A program made the position numbers and the translations under genes. The notes below the pieces were generated by a model. That model saw only the letters and a list, made by a program, of their open reading frames with translations. It was not told the DNA's origin and ran no database searches. Below, piece after piece: positions 32,040-44,969 of a stretch of DNA of 64,000 bases (positions are counted from its first letter, which is position 1; each line of letters begins with the position of its first letter). Source of the DNA: Kappaphycus alvarezii (taxonomy: Eukaryota; Rhodophyta; Florideophyceae; Gigartinales; Solieriaceae); assembly GCA_002205965.3 (NCBI GenBank), contig NADL03000665.1:806001-870000 (forward strand). Reading direction: 5' to 3'.

Positions 32040-33115
32040 GTGAGAATGCCTGCAAAAGTTTCCATCGATGGACAGAATCTAAAACACCTCCGTACCATCA
32101 CAAGGCAAGGTCCTACACTACATATTCGTACTCTTCAGGAGAGAAATAAAAAAATCTGTAGGAGGCTAGCTGAGTGTTGGGACGAGTTCATAGCTGAATA
32201 CAATTATGTCTACCAGTACTTTATACCGAATGAAGAACAAAAGCTCAAGTATCTCCACCATCTCCCTACAAAAAATGCCAAACTTTTCTACTCAACAAAT
32301 GTGGAAGGTATATACGAGCATCATTCTCAAGCTTTAAAAGCGCTATAACGCGAGTATAGTTCAGTATTTAGGAAAATCAAATTTCCTCATTTATTCGAAA
32401 ATCCCTGTGACCTATTGTATTTACGTCATGTGTAATGTTAATGACGAAATAGATAAATTTCAAGAGGAAATACCCAAACTGGCTCCTCGGGATCCAACTC
32501 ACCGTCGTTCAGAAATCCACAGAACTCGGTATCTCCAGTCCGCAGTTATTGGATTCTCCTGGTCGTGTGCTACTTGCAGTAGAGCTAAATCTGATAACTT
32601 CAATTATCAATCATTTAAATATTCCTGCCTCTCAATTCGAGGAGGAGTAGTAGGTTGGAAGATTGATAGACCAGAGTATCCTTCACATAATATCGATCTC
32701 GGATGCAGACCCTACACTCGGTAAACACATTGCTGATACAAGTTTGTACTGGATAAATTCAATAAGGCCGTGAACTGCACTCTAACAAATTCATTCTTTA
32801 CGATGGTAACTCACTTATCAACGGCACTTACAGCATGCAGAGAAACAAGCATTGTGATGGTATAATTTATCAGAGTTGTGGTAAAAATGCCCATATTCTT
32901 TCTCAATTTTTCCATTCAATGGCTAAGAATGTTGGCAGGAATATTCAATAATATCAGAGAAGCTCGTTTAAAGATCCAACCATTGCCACGAACGTATAGT
33001 TTTGAACGCCGTCAGAAACTGCATCATAATGAGCAATCAGTTGATGATAAAATAACACCTGCTCACGACTTCTTCGGAGACATTAATAGTCACGATAAAA
33101 TTGAGGGCCATTAAA
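32040..33115 (+). pseudogene. Possible copia gag-like region
   Basis: A 102-codon frame from 32040 contains LAECWDEFIAEYNYVYQYFI and then EEQKLKYLHHLPTKNAKLFY, reminiscent of Ty1/copia gag proteins in which a short acidic stretch precedes an LLHH-type segment and a Lys/Phe/Tyr motif. Downstream frames at 32878-33111 contain AGIFNNIREARLKIQPLPRT and YSFERRQKLHHNEQ, compatible with the C-terminal part of such a gag. There is no zinc knuckle. Assignment rests mainly on position between LTR-like repeats and upstream of the RNase H fragment. It is broken by stops. Confidence 0.4.
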
Positions 33116-34292
33116 GTAGAATAATGGATGAAGATGACTCAACGTATGTCCTTGAATAGTTATTCCCACAAATTTCAGTTAAGGACCAACCGTGTTTGGA
33201 TGATGAGTACTTTTAACTAGGGGTACCTAAACAAGCCAAAGTGCTCCTAACCAAAGGAAAAATATAATGGAACACGACAAGCCTCCTATTAATAACGTGA
33301 AACTCGTCACTTTTCCGCAAAAAAGAGGGAAGTAGAGAATAAACAAGTAAAGATCAATAGAGTTTTGACTTTCAGGAGCATAAAATTGCCAAAAAACAAT
33401 ATTTTGGAGAAGTTCCAGGGAGTATGTCTCTAGACTAGTTCTCAAAACTCAGTGATTGGAAAATCAAATGCAAAAGTAAGTTGTGGCCTAGATGGGATTA
33501 GAATCAAACTTCAGCAAGTAACAAATGCTTGTAAGTTTAGAAGTGGAATATTGCCAAGCATTGACTCGATTTTAATTAGTATTCTAACAGTTTATTGTTC
33601 GTTTATCTTTCGATCCAGATTGCAAGTCATATTCTAACAAGTTATAGGCTTTTAACTTTCTACTGGTCGATTTATTTAACGCCAAAAATTACATTTTTGA
33701 TTGGTCTGGGAGCTTCAGACAGATTTAAACTTATTTTTGCCAACGATGGAAACATATTTTATCTAAAAATCATGGATTCATTTTTGCAATCATAAAAAAC
33801 ACGGTCATTTTTACGTCGTGTGGGATTTCTCTGAAATCCTATTCACTGGTCCTCACGTAAAGCGCCTAAATTTACTCTTTTTTCATCCTTCTGCATCAAA
33901 GCTATACAATGTGACTATCAGGAGATTATTTAACGCCTTAGACGCGAGATTGATTACGGAAATATTCAACAATGCCGCACATGTCAGCACTCTGAACCGA
34001 AACCCGGATAATTCCAGGTTAGTATACTGAATTGAATCACATTAAACAAATTTAAGCTCTGGATATAATTTTTGTTGACAAAATATTCTGTAATTCATAT
34101 CGCCGATACACAAAATCATTTCCGTAATGCTATATTCCTATAATTTTTAGGTCCCTGAAATGAAAATTACAATTAGATTTCTCACTTCGTCTGTACAAGA
34201 CAAAAAAACACTGTGCGTCCTGAAAGAACAAAAGTGGACCAAGGCAGTCAATTTTTTTCCAAGTCGTAGAAATATGTGAAAAAATAGAATGA

Positions 34293-35440
34293 ATGGAATT
34301 TAACTCAGCCTATCCGGAGTTGAAATTCATAATTGAACTGGTTCCAGAGAACATTGCCATGATTAATTACGCCTCATTTACCACTGGATTCGCCATAAAG
34401 AGCCTGAAGTTGAAATATAACTCTATCTTCGTCTCTCAGTTAATACGAACAATACGTTACTTTGAACCTAGAAGAACTGGTTCCATCGTTACTCGTCGTT
34501 GGAGATTTTCTGAGATTTCCAGACATGAATAGCGAGCCTCCGATTCAAATGGAACGAATTAGAGCGCTCCAAATTGCAAGAGCTGAAATCAAAATTATCT
34601 CCTTAGAACTCAGACTTAGAATTGCTCTGAATTTGCAGCTTCCAAATATCGCTCACAAATTGGAAGTAAATTTCTATTCTGTCATAAGAGAGAGCAAATT
34701 CTGCACTCACGCTCTCAAGTAAAGTAAATCTGCATATAGATGATCCAGTCGAAACATTCTGCCGAAGACGCTTTTTTCCTGAATTCTATTCTTTAAGGCA
34801 TACATTGGCCTAGCTAACACAAAGCCTGAATTTTGCTGTGCCACAAATATGGCTGCGAAAGTGACTGAACCTAAATTTTCGGTTGAAGCAGTTAAACATC
34901 TGAATAAATTTTCCAAGCACGCACAGATATTCCCCAGCTATTCGCTTAGTTTTTATAAGTTTTTCAAAGAACCTCTAAAGTTGAAGTATATTTTGACCCG
35001 TCATTCGCAAGCAATGACTACAATAATTCTCAACATTGATACATTGTCTTGTTCCGTGGCAGGAACCGGAGTTGTAATGAGCTGAGTTATTCTAATCAAG
35101 AAATCGTCACAGTAACTGGATCTGTACTAGGCGTCGAAGCTCAAGCTTTCGCTGATGCTCTCGATACTGGCTACATTATCAAGCACGACCTTGAATAGGT
35201 GATTAGAATCAATTCCATTCTTAATTTTTAAGGACTTCGAGAGTCTGCTTGATATTATCTCCAAAAGTTCCTACACTTTGAAAAAAAATCTTGTGAATGA
35301 TATTGTTTTTGCAAGAGAGGCATATGCAAAAGAGTAAATATGCAATGTTTGATTTGTAAGGACTACCAACAGCCCCAATGGCGCTTTCACGAATATTTCA
35401 AAGTTTCATCTACTGAATCAAATTTTAATCATGAGTAAGA
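34293..35440 (+). pseudogene. Ty1/copia reverse transcriptase C-terminus and RNase H remnant
   Basis: The best part is 35067-35198: ELSYSNQEIVTVTGSVLGVE followed by AQAFADALDTGYIIKHDLE. This matches the copia RNase H segment in which an R-SVLGAE...FADAFD...KHDLE run is standard. It continues after a frame change as SLLDIISKSSYTLKKNLVND, IVFAREAYAKE and FVRTTNSPNGAFTNISKFHL, the usual C-terminus (NVGFVR..NNPADGFTK...). Upstream, KAYIGLANTKPEFCCATN joins MAAKVTEPKFSVEAVKHLNK (34790-34920), equivalent to the 'TRPDI...A..VTEP' junction of copia RT. Earlier frames (34293-34722) are leucine-rich and probably also RT but cannot be aligned by eye. Several frame changes and stops. Confidence 0.7.
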
Positions 35441-35910
35441 GCGATCTACCAGTTCAGCAGTGGGTGACTGGAAAATGAGAATGGAGACAATAAAAGGCCA
35501 GGGAAAAGAGGGATTGTAGAAACTATTTCTATAGTGCCTGTAAGATAGTTAAATAAATTTATTTGTAACATTTACAATCCTACAGGGTAGATATTTTGCC
35601 CTTACCAATATTTTAGTCTACACACTCTATGTTTATCTCTATTCCGATCATCGATTTACACTATGTCAGACATACTGCTAGTGTTTCCTTTATAGTAGGG
35701 GTCTCTAGAACATCTAATAGGGATCGTATACAGTAAAATAGTAAGTATGATAGAGCTATACTTTGGAATCTGCATGCCCTTTAACGGCCTCTTTGCCTAG
35801 GGTATCGAAAAAAACAAGTTTGACAAATTTATTTCAACCTAAACAATCGTTCTACAATTAAAAAGACGTCTGCCGTTTTTTCAGGCTCGCCGCCAAACTC
35901 CGTCATGAGG

Positions 35911-37260
35911 AGAGCTGAAGGAACTTCACTGAGGAAGAACAATGTGTTTTTTGAACATAACCAGAGCAAGTCCTACGATAAGGCAAGAGAACGGAATGCC
36001 ACCACGGGCAGGATACAAGCGGTGGCTTCTGTAAGCTTCTGCCGCATACAATAGCTGGTGTGCCATCCGCACTGTACAAGAGGTGAGAGGGTGCAGTAAT
36101 GGATATTGCCTAGCGCATGTGGGGGATACACTACTGTACAGTGTACAGTGGGATGAATATTGTACAGGTGCTTCGGAAGGGTACAATATCATACTGTAAA
36201 AGGTCAGGGAATGGGGTTCTTTCGGGAGAGTCGGCCTGGCAGAAGGAAAAGATAGCGGAAGTGAACGAGAGTGGAGGAGTACGAGAGCGGAGGTGAAGAC
36301 GCCTTACTTATACCCACGCAGTGTCCCCGATAAGGTGAGGTATGCATTCGCGTGATGACACACATTTAGTTTGTCAGTTGCAGAGGTGGTAGATGTTGTA
36401 GCGAAAAAAGGAGGCAGGGACTAGACTAGCGTTCATTTTTTTAGCGGGGTAAGGCGCATGTGGCAGGAAATGAAGTGGCGAGGACTTCGTCACGTACGAA
36501 TTGAAACTGGACACTCGAAAGAAGTACTGCTGAGTGCGTACTGTCAGGTACTGAATAGGAGGGTCGAACCAGCTGCGAAAACAGTTCCAATGGAAACTAT
36601 GGATTCGGGAGGAGTTCTTTAGGTATTTATCACAGAGCCTGCGATAGTAGCGCCACTTGGAGTCAATCGTAAAAACATTTAGCGTCAATACAAAAACACA
36701 CAAATGCCAAAAGGTGGAACGGTAAAAAAATTGCAACATACGACGACAGCTATGGACGAGGCTGTACGACTATTACACGGGATACTGACGGAATTAGTGG
36801 TAGTAGAAGAAGCGATTCGTTAAAAAGGAACGATAGAAATGATGCAAGAGAGAATGCCGCGGAATTGATGGTTGATTTTCAGGTCGCCAAAGCCGAAATG
36901 CATAAATTTCCAAGGCTGGAGGGAACAGTGATGTAAGTTCAGTTCGTAAGTGAGGTGAGGCAGCGCCAGAAAGATTGGTTACATGGAAAGATACTGAAGG
37001 ACTAACTAGTCTGGAGGGGACTGGGACAAAGAAGAGTTAGGAAGAAGATGACCAGAATGAAAAAACAGGAGAAGCCGGAGGGCCTACATTTTGATTCATT
37101 GGATTCTTTTGTTTTTTTTGTCCTTTATGTGGAGTTTTATAGTCGCAAGAGGGATTAACAAGGTACGAGTGTTGCGCTGCGTACAGTAGTTGTACTGTTA
37201 TTCTAGTACAGTAGTGGTTGCACTGGCCTAAAATTAGCTGATCGTATATATGCGTTAGTA
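35911..37260. other. No gene recognised
   Basis: 1.35 kb between the copia right LTR and the Harbinger-type element. Contains TACTGTACAGTGTACAGT near 36132 and GTACAGTAG words near 37182 and 37206. A purine-rich stretch at 36220-36300 and another at 37000-37085 show no clear frame. Confidence 0.4.
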
Positions 37261-37838
37261 GGTGCCTCCGAAAATCATATTTTGCTTATACACATTTGAC
37301 TGTGCAAAGCCATAACATTGCGTGCAGTATTTTGTGCATTGGCACTGAAATCATCGGAGCACATTCCACATTTGGCTGTATCGTATTTTTGACAAGGTGT
37401 GAGCTGTGAGCTTGATCAAAGTATCCCCTGTGTGACCATGGTGCTCTCCTAGTACATAAATAACAGGATATCCTGACCTTCATGTTCCATCATGTCCTCT
37501 CTCTTACTTTTGCTTTACTTGCAACGCTCAAAAACGCAGCGATTGATTGAATTTCGAAAGTGGCTCTCCTTAACTGGCAAGTGTCGCCGTGATCGCTGAA
37601 AACCCCGAAGAGCACTTAAAAAGCCTTTATACTCTGCTTTCTCCATAAAGTTTGGATCTTGATGCGATCAGTCCCTCATTACCCTTTGCGTATTCGATCA
37701 CGGATCTTTTCGATACATCTTGCCTTTATTTGATCCTTTATTCAATCGCTACACACCATATTCTCGGGATGGATATATTCGAATCATTTCAATCCGATCA
37801 AACATACGAGGTTATCCGCGTTCTCTCTCCGCTCTAGA

Positions 37839-38600
37839 ATGTTTACCAATGACGCTTTGCTGGTACCGGACACGAGGATCAATAATGGGTTTTTGCTTTT
37901 TTTAGTGTTACTTCATCATTTTGCTCGATATTTTTACGATTTGGGCGCCGCTTGCTATTACTTGTTCTTTTGTCCGACGATAAGGCTCGAATTGACATGT
38001 CGAATATCTGCCAGATTGAAAGTTATAGAGAAGCGATTGCAGAGAAATACCCTCTTCTTGGGGAATTGTATGCCATGGATGATGGTTTGAAGTTTTAGTT
38101 ACAGATGCGTGGGAATGCTGTTCTCCAAAACATATTTTTCAATAGATGGCAGCCTGAACAATATGTCATCAATGTTTTGGTCTTTGTCCCAGCTGGTTTA
38201 ATAACAGCAGCAGCATTTAATGCTCCTGGTTGTCTCTATGACTCTGTAATCGCAGAGTGGGGAAACATTTACGGGAAGCTGGAAGAAGTTTATCAAGAAT
38301 GTGGAGGGACATATGTCATCGATTCAGCGTTTAGCAAAATGGATTATCCTTTTCTAATCAAATCATCTCAGGAGATCCCTCTTGCAAATGAAAGAGCTAT
38401 ATTAATCAAAGTTTGCCAGCAACATCGGCTAGTAAAGCATCAGAATGGGATATTTGAGCCTTTCAAGGATTCTTTCCTCGTTTAAAGGACAGATTTGTAT
38501 ATGTGGATCATGCTGAAAGAAGAATCATTCTACGCCTGGCTATAATTTTACGAACGATACTTGCAGGGATAAATCGGATCCTTCACACTTTCATGCCATG
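37839..38600 (+). pseudogene. Harbinger-type (DDE_4) transposase
   Basis: An N-terminal part near 37860-37900 reads RTRGSIMGF, the same pre-core motif as at 22.5-23.4 kb. Around 38070-38095 the strand reads AMDDGLKF followed by a stop, corresponding to the first catalytic Asp (..MDGLK). The best-preserved frame is 38105-38485. It contains NRWQPEQYVINVLVFVPAGL, then AAAFNAPGCLYDSVIAEWGN with the second Asp, IYGKLEEVYQECGGTYVIDS with the third Asp, and AFSKMDYPFLIKSSQE. After 38485 the C-terminus is decayed. At least one stop and one frame change separate the parts. It is the best preserved Harbinger copy in the window. Confidence 0.75.
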
Positions 38601-38713
38601 ACTGAATATTGAGGCCAATAACATTCTTCCTGATCAAACATAACTTCGAATACTTTAGTTTCCGTTCGGAAGGTTTAGTTGCTGTTTCTCCAAGAGCATC
38701 ATAGCCATCTGCA

Positions 38714-39781
38714 TCAAGGCTTCCCGATTTTTACGATCTTCTTCCCGTTATCTCCGGGATTCCCCATGATCTTTCTACCGTTGGCGTCTTCCATCTTCCC
38801 TTCGCTCCACTGTAATGCGAGCTTCTCACTCTCGTCTCCCTTTAGCCTCTTCGGGCTCTCGTTCCGCTCTTTCTCTTTCCGCCTGCCTGAATTATCGTTC
38901 CTTGAGAAGTGAAGCTTTGAAATGTTCGAGAAATTCGTCTCCATTTCCCTGATTGCGCGTCGTGTAAGTTTATGCACAATGGGGAAGAAAGGCGTTATAG
39001 AGGATGGAGTAAAAGATTTTAGGGGTCGTGAGGCATCTTATTTCCCGTCGTTTTCATTCTTTTGTGGAACGTTTGGCTGTTTTTTCGGCGGTTGCTGCCC
39101 ATCACTTTCATCTTCGTTACCGAAATAACCTTCAATCACGCTTTCATCTCCATCGCCAAGATCAACGCGTTTAGTCATACCTTCACTAATTTTCTTGGTT
39201 CGCAAGACTGACAGTGAAACTCGTGTGTTTCCTGTAGGCACTCTCTCCCTGCAAAGCATTTCAAACTTTCTTCGCAGAGAATCTGTTGTTCTATTCTACT
39301 ATGGGTATCTCGTTTTGTGAAGACGGGTAACAGCGTTCCACTCATCTCCAACAATAGGTAGTTGTTCTTCCTGAATATCCATAAAACTCTCCAGTTCCTA
39401 TTCACTAAACGTAGCACCACATCCAGGACCACTATTGAACTTCCTACGAGATGTACTAGAGAGTTTCTTGGATTGCGCAACTGGTGTTCGGCAGCTAGAT
39501 CGAGCTTTCCCTGATTAGGCAACAACTCGAGATCATTGATTTCGCTTCGGAATGTTAGATATCGTTGCTAGTCGCCTCACGGACTCTACAGGTCGCACAG
39601 GTGCCAGTGGTAGTTGTTCTTGTACCGCAGGTGCATCTATTGGACAAAAAGATTGCCCATATCCGTATCCCAGGGGAATTTGCCATTGCTCTAGTACTTG
39701 GTCAGCTACCAGGAGAGCTGGGGCCAGTGGCTGAGGAGGGCTTCTAGACGTCTCTTCGTCGGAATTTTCAACCAAAGTCAT
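38714..39781 (-). pseudogene. Myb/SANT-like DNA-binding protein of the Harbinger-type element
   Basis: Minus strand. It starts at 39781 with TLVENSDEETSRSPPQPLAP and passes a Pro/Gln-rich stretch. Then, in changing frames, it shows ELESFMDIQEEQLPIVGDEW, NAVTRLHKTRYP, NRTTDSLRRKFEMLCRE and VPTGNTRVSLSVLRTKKISE. This order (acidic helix, DEW, R.YP, R....LRRKF..L, PTG......VR.AK.I) is that of a Myb/SANT-like domain found in proteins of oomycetes and algae (DUF6818-like, from memory). A Lys/Glu-rich coiled-coil-like tail follows (RKEKERNESPKRLKGDESEK to 38714). Stops near 39533, 39500, 39290 and 39050 plus frame changes indicate decay or sequence error. It converges on the transposase, so it is probably the accessory protein of the same element. 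Confidence 0.5.
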
Positions 39782-40204
39782 CTTTTAGAAATAAAGATTG
39801 GAGAGAGACTTGATGTAGATCTATGCCTTGAGCGCTCCGATTGTAAAAGATGCTTCAGGGTTTCCTTACAGATATGTTAGGGCGAATAAACAGTGGGAGA
39901 GATAAAATTTCGATCTTTTGTTGGGGCTGGCGGATGAAAAGATGATGAGATCGGACATAGACGAATCGCTGGGAATCAGACGCGAATAGATGACTTCAAA
40001 TGTAGCAAGGGTGGTCAGCGTCCATGATTCCAGATGGAAAATGAGGTAAGACATGTTCAATTGTGCATACACACAAACAATTACATCCGGAGGCAAGCAT
40101 AGAGCAATTTTCATTGTTATGCACACATAAAAGCTCTAAACTCTGTCTCTTTTGTGGTAATAATGTGTGCGCAACTTATGATTTTATGTTTTTCGGAGGT
40201 TTTT

Positions 40205-43200
40205 ACTTGCATTCGTATCAAATGCATTAAATGAATTTAATGTGCATAGTAGTACTGACTTTATGGCATCTCGTTAGTTCATATATAGCCACCAAACGGG
40301 CCTACCAGGACCAGTACGACAACAGTGATTGTAAGTACAGCACTCCTGGTCTATACTTCAAAAATTTAGCCACGAAGGTGTAATATTACAGTTCTGTTTG
40401 AATTAATTCTTCTTAAAAGCAATAATATTTCGTAAAGGAGTAAAAAATTGTAGTTAAAGAAAAAACTTGTGTTTAGCATAATTTCCCGCCTTCGGACATT
40501 TTATCATGCAAAATGATAGCTTACGCTAATTCTTGGAAGAGTGGTAGCAGCAATGAACTGCGTCCGCCTAGTAATAATATAATGGGTTTGATATGCAAAA
40601 GAACTAATTAATCTCTAAAATGGGTTCCACTCTGAAAACGGCTCTCTTACGGATACTGCGGGTAGCATTAGTCCCATTTCTGCTATCAAAACCGACAACA
40701 ACCATCAATTTCACACATAATGGAAAATTAACAAATCAAAATGGCTTCATGGGAAATTTTTTTCGAAGATGGGGAAAGTTCATTACTTCGAGCTAAAAGA
40801 AATGTTTACATTAGATTTATCCACCTGGTAATAGTGTTTGCATGCTGATAGAGTCTCTAATCTCGCGTAGAAAGTAGAAAAAGAAATTCTAAAGCTGCTC
40901 CAGTACCGCAAAAAGAACATGCGGAAAGTTGTAACGATTTGAGATCGGGTAGTTTCTAGAAATGTTTTTTTACTTCGTATAGAATGGCCGCTTACGTGGC
41001 AAAGTGTAGTTTACACAGAGTAAAAGTTGCAAAGGGGCACTCTCATTCATAAGATTGAATTTCGATGAGCGTTTCAGCAGGGTAGGCTGGGTCAAATGCG
41101 CCCAAGCGGGTTCCGAAAAGATTTCTATAACATTCGAAAACAAATTTGATAATTTTCGAGCGTGCCCAGTTGAATACAAAGCATCTGTCTCCAATAGATC
41201 GTTTGGATCTTGGTGTAAATTGAGAGGATTTATGTAAGCAAAGGCGCTGTTATATTTGGCCCTTTGCATGATTAAGTCTTGCATTTGTCGCTAGAAGACT
41301 GAAGCTGTTGGCTTGCATACTCGGGGAAACCCACAGGGGTACCGATTGACAATTCTACAGGTGCTGAGACCAATGAGGCGGGCAAAGGCGCGTTAAGAGC
41401 AAAAAGACGGACAAATAGTAGTTCAGATGGCATGAAAACTTGCGAGATTAATCTGTAATTAAACTTCAGTATTAAACGCCTGCAAAATCTGCTTTTTTTG
41501 GCCACTTCTGGGATAGCGGTAGACAACTGCGTCGAAAAATGTACGGCAATATTATCAGGAGTACAGAACAGTAACAGGCTATTTTTCGAGCTAATAGCTA
41601 ACCGGGGCTTCCATATCGGCCACATGCGGTCGCGCAAATATAGAGAACTGTGTTTTAAAAGGTTACTTGGTCGTAATACTGTACTCATAAGAATTGATTT
41701 ACACGTGGTTTGCATGGTCACATAAGTGGTTGCTAAAACGCAGGTACTAATTTCAAATCCTGCTGATTCCTTGGTACATGCTGTTAGATTGACGAGTTCT
41801 ATTGGAGGGGCAAAATCATGAATGAGACAAAGATTTCTTCTACAATCGAAGCAAGACCCATGATAGACATCAAGGCATTCACGGATGTGTATGATCGCAA
41901 GAAAAATCTTTAAAATGTTGGATTTGTGCGCACAGCTGGAAATCCAGCTTATTAAGTTCCCAAGGTTAGTCCCTGCCCCCTCTTTGACTTCCTTCCAGAT
42001 AGTTATACGTATTCAATTTCTATAGAGCAATAGGTAATAGTCAAACACAAAACACTGTACCCCGCGAGTTTCAGGACCAGAGCACTGGGGGGTGTTAATA
42101 ACATTGTCCATGATTAGATGTCAATTTGACTCAGGTGCAATGGGCTAGCTACCAAAATGCTGTGGTGGTCACATTATCCACCCACAAAGTGCACAGTATA
42201 CGGCTTAATAATTCAATTAACCTGCAAGATATGGGTATATGTAGCATTTATTTAATGAAGCTCAGCCCATCTAGGCAAAAATTACAGTAATTATTACTGT
42301 AGCATCCTTTGTTGCAATAGTTTTTGTAGTTAGGTAGAGAAACATTACGATATACTCTGTTTCAAGTGCATTCGGTTTCTTACTGAATCTCCCGCTACTT
42401 TCAGTCAATGTAGACTTTTTGTTCGCTAGTCTACCTGAAGTATAATAAAAAAGGGGCCGGCCGAGTAGCGGCCTGAACCAGTCATTGATTTCACGAATTT
42501 CTATCCAACCGTTCAACGTAAAAAAACATTACGACAACAGTGGTAGACTAAACAGTTTAGATTTGCCAAATTTCCCGCGATTCTAAGAAATATAGATCCA
42601 AATGCGCCTTGAAATCATGCAGCCTTTCACAATGGACACGGTTTGACTGGACCGTAATTGAACCAGTTAAACTACACTGAAATCCGGTTCTCCGATACCA
42701 ATAAGACGCAAACGTTTAATTTGATCAAACTATTTGTATCCGTCGATTCGGTTCACTATAATTCCGTAAAAAATTGGAAGACAGTTTACAAAAAAAATCA
42801 AGGAGCTCGGTCTACTCACAGAAATGGGCTCATTTTATTCTTAAACAGCTTTTCTACCAGTATTTTTGCAGATGAATGTGAAGTATTTGTACTGCCCACA
42901 AACGCAGTGTCAATGGTTGATTTTGATAGTTGTTTTTAATTGCAATATCAGGTTCGACTCAAACCGGTTGAATATGACTTCGAATTTTTTAAGAAACAGA
43001 CTGATCCACTAAATTTAAAATCCTCGGAGATCTCAAATGAGAATAGCAAACAAACTAGTCTCTACTACGACCTAAATTGTTCCCTTATGAGGGAAACCTT
43101 ATCAAAGTCTTCAAAATTCGATGCAATGGGGAAATCCTCATCCAAGTGTGGACAAAGCTACCCCGGCAACCTGATAAAGGAGGCCTCCATCTGCCAGTGT

Positions 43201-43859
43201 CCATAACTACATCAAAACTACGCAAGTAGGCAATCAAGTAAGCAAAAAAAAATGTGTGCGATGCAAGGCAACATACAATTTGATTAGCATCACATCAAAA
43301 TTGGGCTCTCACGCCCGTAAACCAGGTTCTAGTTGATACTGATAATCAAATAAGATTCATGATGGACGGCTCACTACATACCACAACACAACTACAAAAG
43401 GAAGAGCAAAGCGAATGGTTTCCCGACAAAATTTGTAGAAGGTCTGTAAACGAAGGTCTCCCCTTTCTGTGTGCCGAAAACCCAGAGTTCCAGAACTTTT
43501 TTGCCAATTCTCAATGATGGTTTCACAATCACGTAACATGCTGCAGTAAGACGAAGGATTAAGTAAATAGAACATGCTAAGGAGGTACGAATGAAACAAA
43601 TAAAATCTATAGCACCAGGTAAAATAAGGTTAACAATTCATGAATGGTCTTCGAAGGTGTAAGAGGGTTATATTGTGATAAAAGAACCACTACATAACGA
43701 CTGACTGTAAAATATACTCTAATATGTTTGATAAAAAACAATTAACGACGCTCCATATGGGCGATTCAAAATATGCCCTTTTGCTTTACTTGTTAGAGCC
43801 ATAGGATCCCTACAGTACAATTAGGGCTATAGTCTCCGATAAAGCTAGTTATTTCTGCA
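40205..43859. other. No gene recognised
   Basis: 3.6 kb of AT-rich sequence. Frames of 60-150 codons exist (41721-41272 minus, 42658-42939 plus, 42940-43206 plus), with no family resemblance I can defend. Confidence 0.4.
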
Positions 43860-44960
43860 TTGGTGTCTCCAAAATACTTGATAGACTTACTGAATCATGG
43901 TGCCGCGACTTTAGAAGATTTTCATGTTCGCTGCCTACCTCTTGTCGTTGATCTTGCTGTCAAGGAGTGCATAGGGTTGATTTGGAAGGAAGTTGGCAGC
44001 ATTAATTCTATTATTAATTCTATTCCTGTATTAGTGAAACAATGGGATCTACTTAACAGTGTTAATATGGAGCTTGTTGAAAATACCATAGTTCCTGTTT
44101 TGGAGATCTACAAGAGATGTTCATCTACATTTCGAATGACTACGAATGTGTTTGATGCTCGTATTTTTTAAGACTTCATGCGATGTAATTGATGAGCTTG
44201 CTGTACTTACTATTCCTGAGGTTGAATTGGAGAAAGCAGCCGTGACTTTTACCTTTTTGGAAACTGTTGGAGATGTTACTGAATTGCGATCTGGCTCATC
44301 GTACGTAACACTACGCGTATCCGTTAGGGCGTTTGGACCTTTTGGAGAAGTCCTAAGCAGCGTCTAATGGATCTGTGCAAGCAGTTGTCTCCATTTTAAC
44401 AGAATTTTGTCAGAAGTTGAAGTCATATGAAAGACTTGTTTGCAATGACTTGGCTCGGTTGGACATGATGCTTGAAACTCGATTTTCAAGTGATATTATT
44501 ACAGTATTTGATCGTCTACGGAGATATTTATACGTTCCACAGTCCTTGAATCGACTATGTGCAAGTGAGGTGGCGTTAAGAACAGACTTATGTTCGGGGC
44601 CAGTCACATAGAACGTTTATTTTTTGAACAGCATTTAGATTTGAAATGCTGCGATTATCGCGCGGACTACGACAGACGGTCAAATTTTTGTTCTAATCGT
44701 CGAATTGATCCACTTCAATGGTGGAATGCAAATGAAGATAGTTGACCTATTCTTTCTGTTGCTGTAAGGAATCCATTGGCAATTCAGCCCTCATCTTTGG
44801 ACAGCTAGTGTACTTTTTATCATGCCAATCAAGTGCTGGATGAGTCACGTTTACGATGGAATGATGAGATTGTACAGTAGAACTGAAGACTTGGAATATG
44901 TTTAAAGTGAAGGAATTAAAATCGCTTAAGAGCAGCCCTGGTTTCCTCCCGGCTGTTGTT
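43860..44960 (+). pseudogene. hAT-type transposase, C-terminal half, decayed
   Basis: Plus-strand pieces follow the order of hAT proteins. There is a helical region (LVKQWDLLNSVNMELVENTI, VPVLEIYKRCSSTFRMTTNV, 44025-44160). Then comes FCQKLKSYERLVCNDLARLD with MMLETRFSSDIITVFDRLRR (44400-44520), which corresponds to the VA..LDPRFK segment. Last is the dimerisation domain at about 44700-44860: RIDPLQWWNANEDS, PILSVAVRNPLAIQPSS and NQVLDESRLRWNDEIVQ. The usual SER.FS.AG core between the last two is altered. Two longer frames survive (43860-44168 and 44375-44608). Stops interrupt the rest. The N-terminal BED-type zinc finger was not found upstream. Confidence 0.75.
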
Positions 44961-44969
44961 TTAAAGTTA

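Larger units (their letters stand above)
29442..35906 (+). mobile_element. Decayed Ty1/copia LTR retrotransposon
   Basis: Two diverged direct repeats of about 390 bases flank about 5.7 kb: left 29442-29830 and right 35514-35906. Shared landmarks in order are TTGAAGACTATATCTGCAG / TTGTAGAAACTATTTCTATAG, CCTATAGGATAG / CCTACAGGGTAG, the shared CGATTTACACTATG, CAGTAAAATAG, CCTCTTTGCC-type words, and CGGGCTCGACGCC / CAGGCTCGCCGCC. A purine-rich AAAAGGCCAGGGAAAAGAGG precedes the right repeat. Copia RNase H sequence lies directly upstream of the right repeat and gag-like sequence in the middle. A foldback repeat (30840-31945) interrupts the 5' half. The LTR borders are approximate. Confidence 0.7.
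37261..40204 (+). mobile_element. Harbinger-type DNA transposon with two convergent genes
   Basis: Short inverted repeats bound the unit. The left end reads CCTCCGAAAATCATA (37265-37279). The right end, reverse-complemented, reads CCTCCGAAAAACATA (40199-40185), 14 of 15 bases by eye. Inside are a DDE_4 transposase (+) and a Myb-like DNA-binding protein (-) facing each other, the standard two-gene content of Harbinger elements. A 3-base target duplication was not resolved, so the outer borders could be off by a few bases. Confidence 0.55.
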
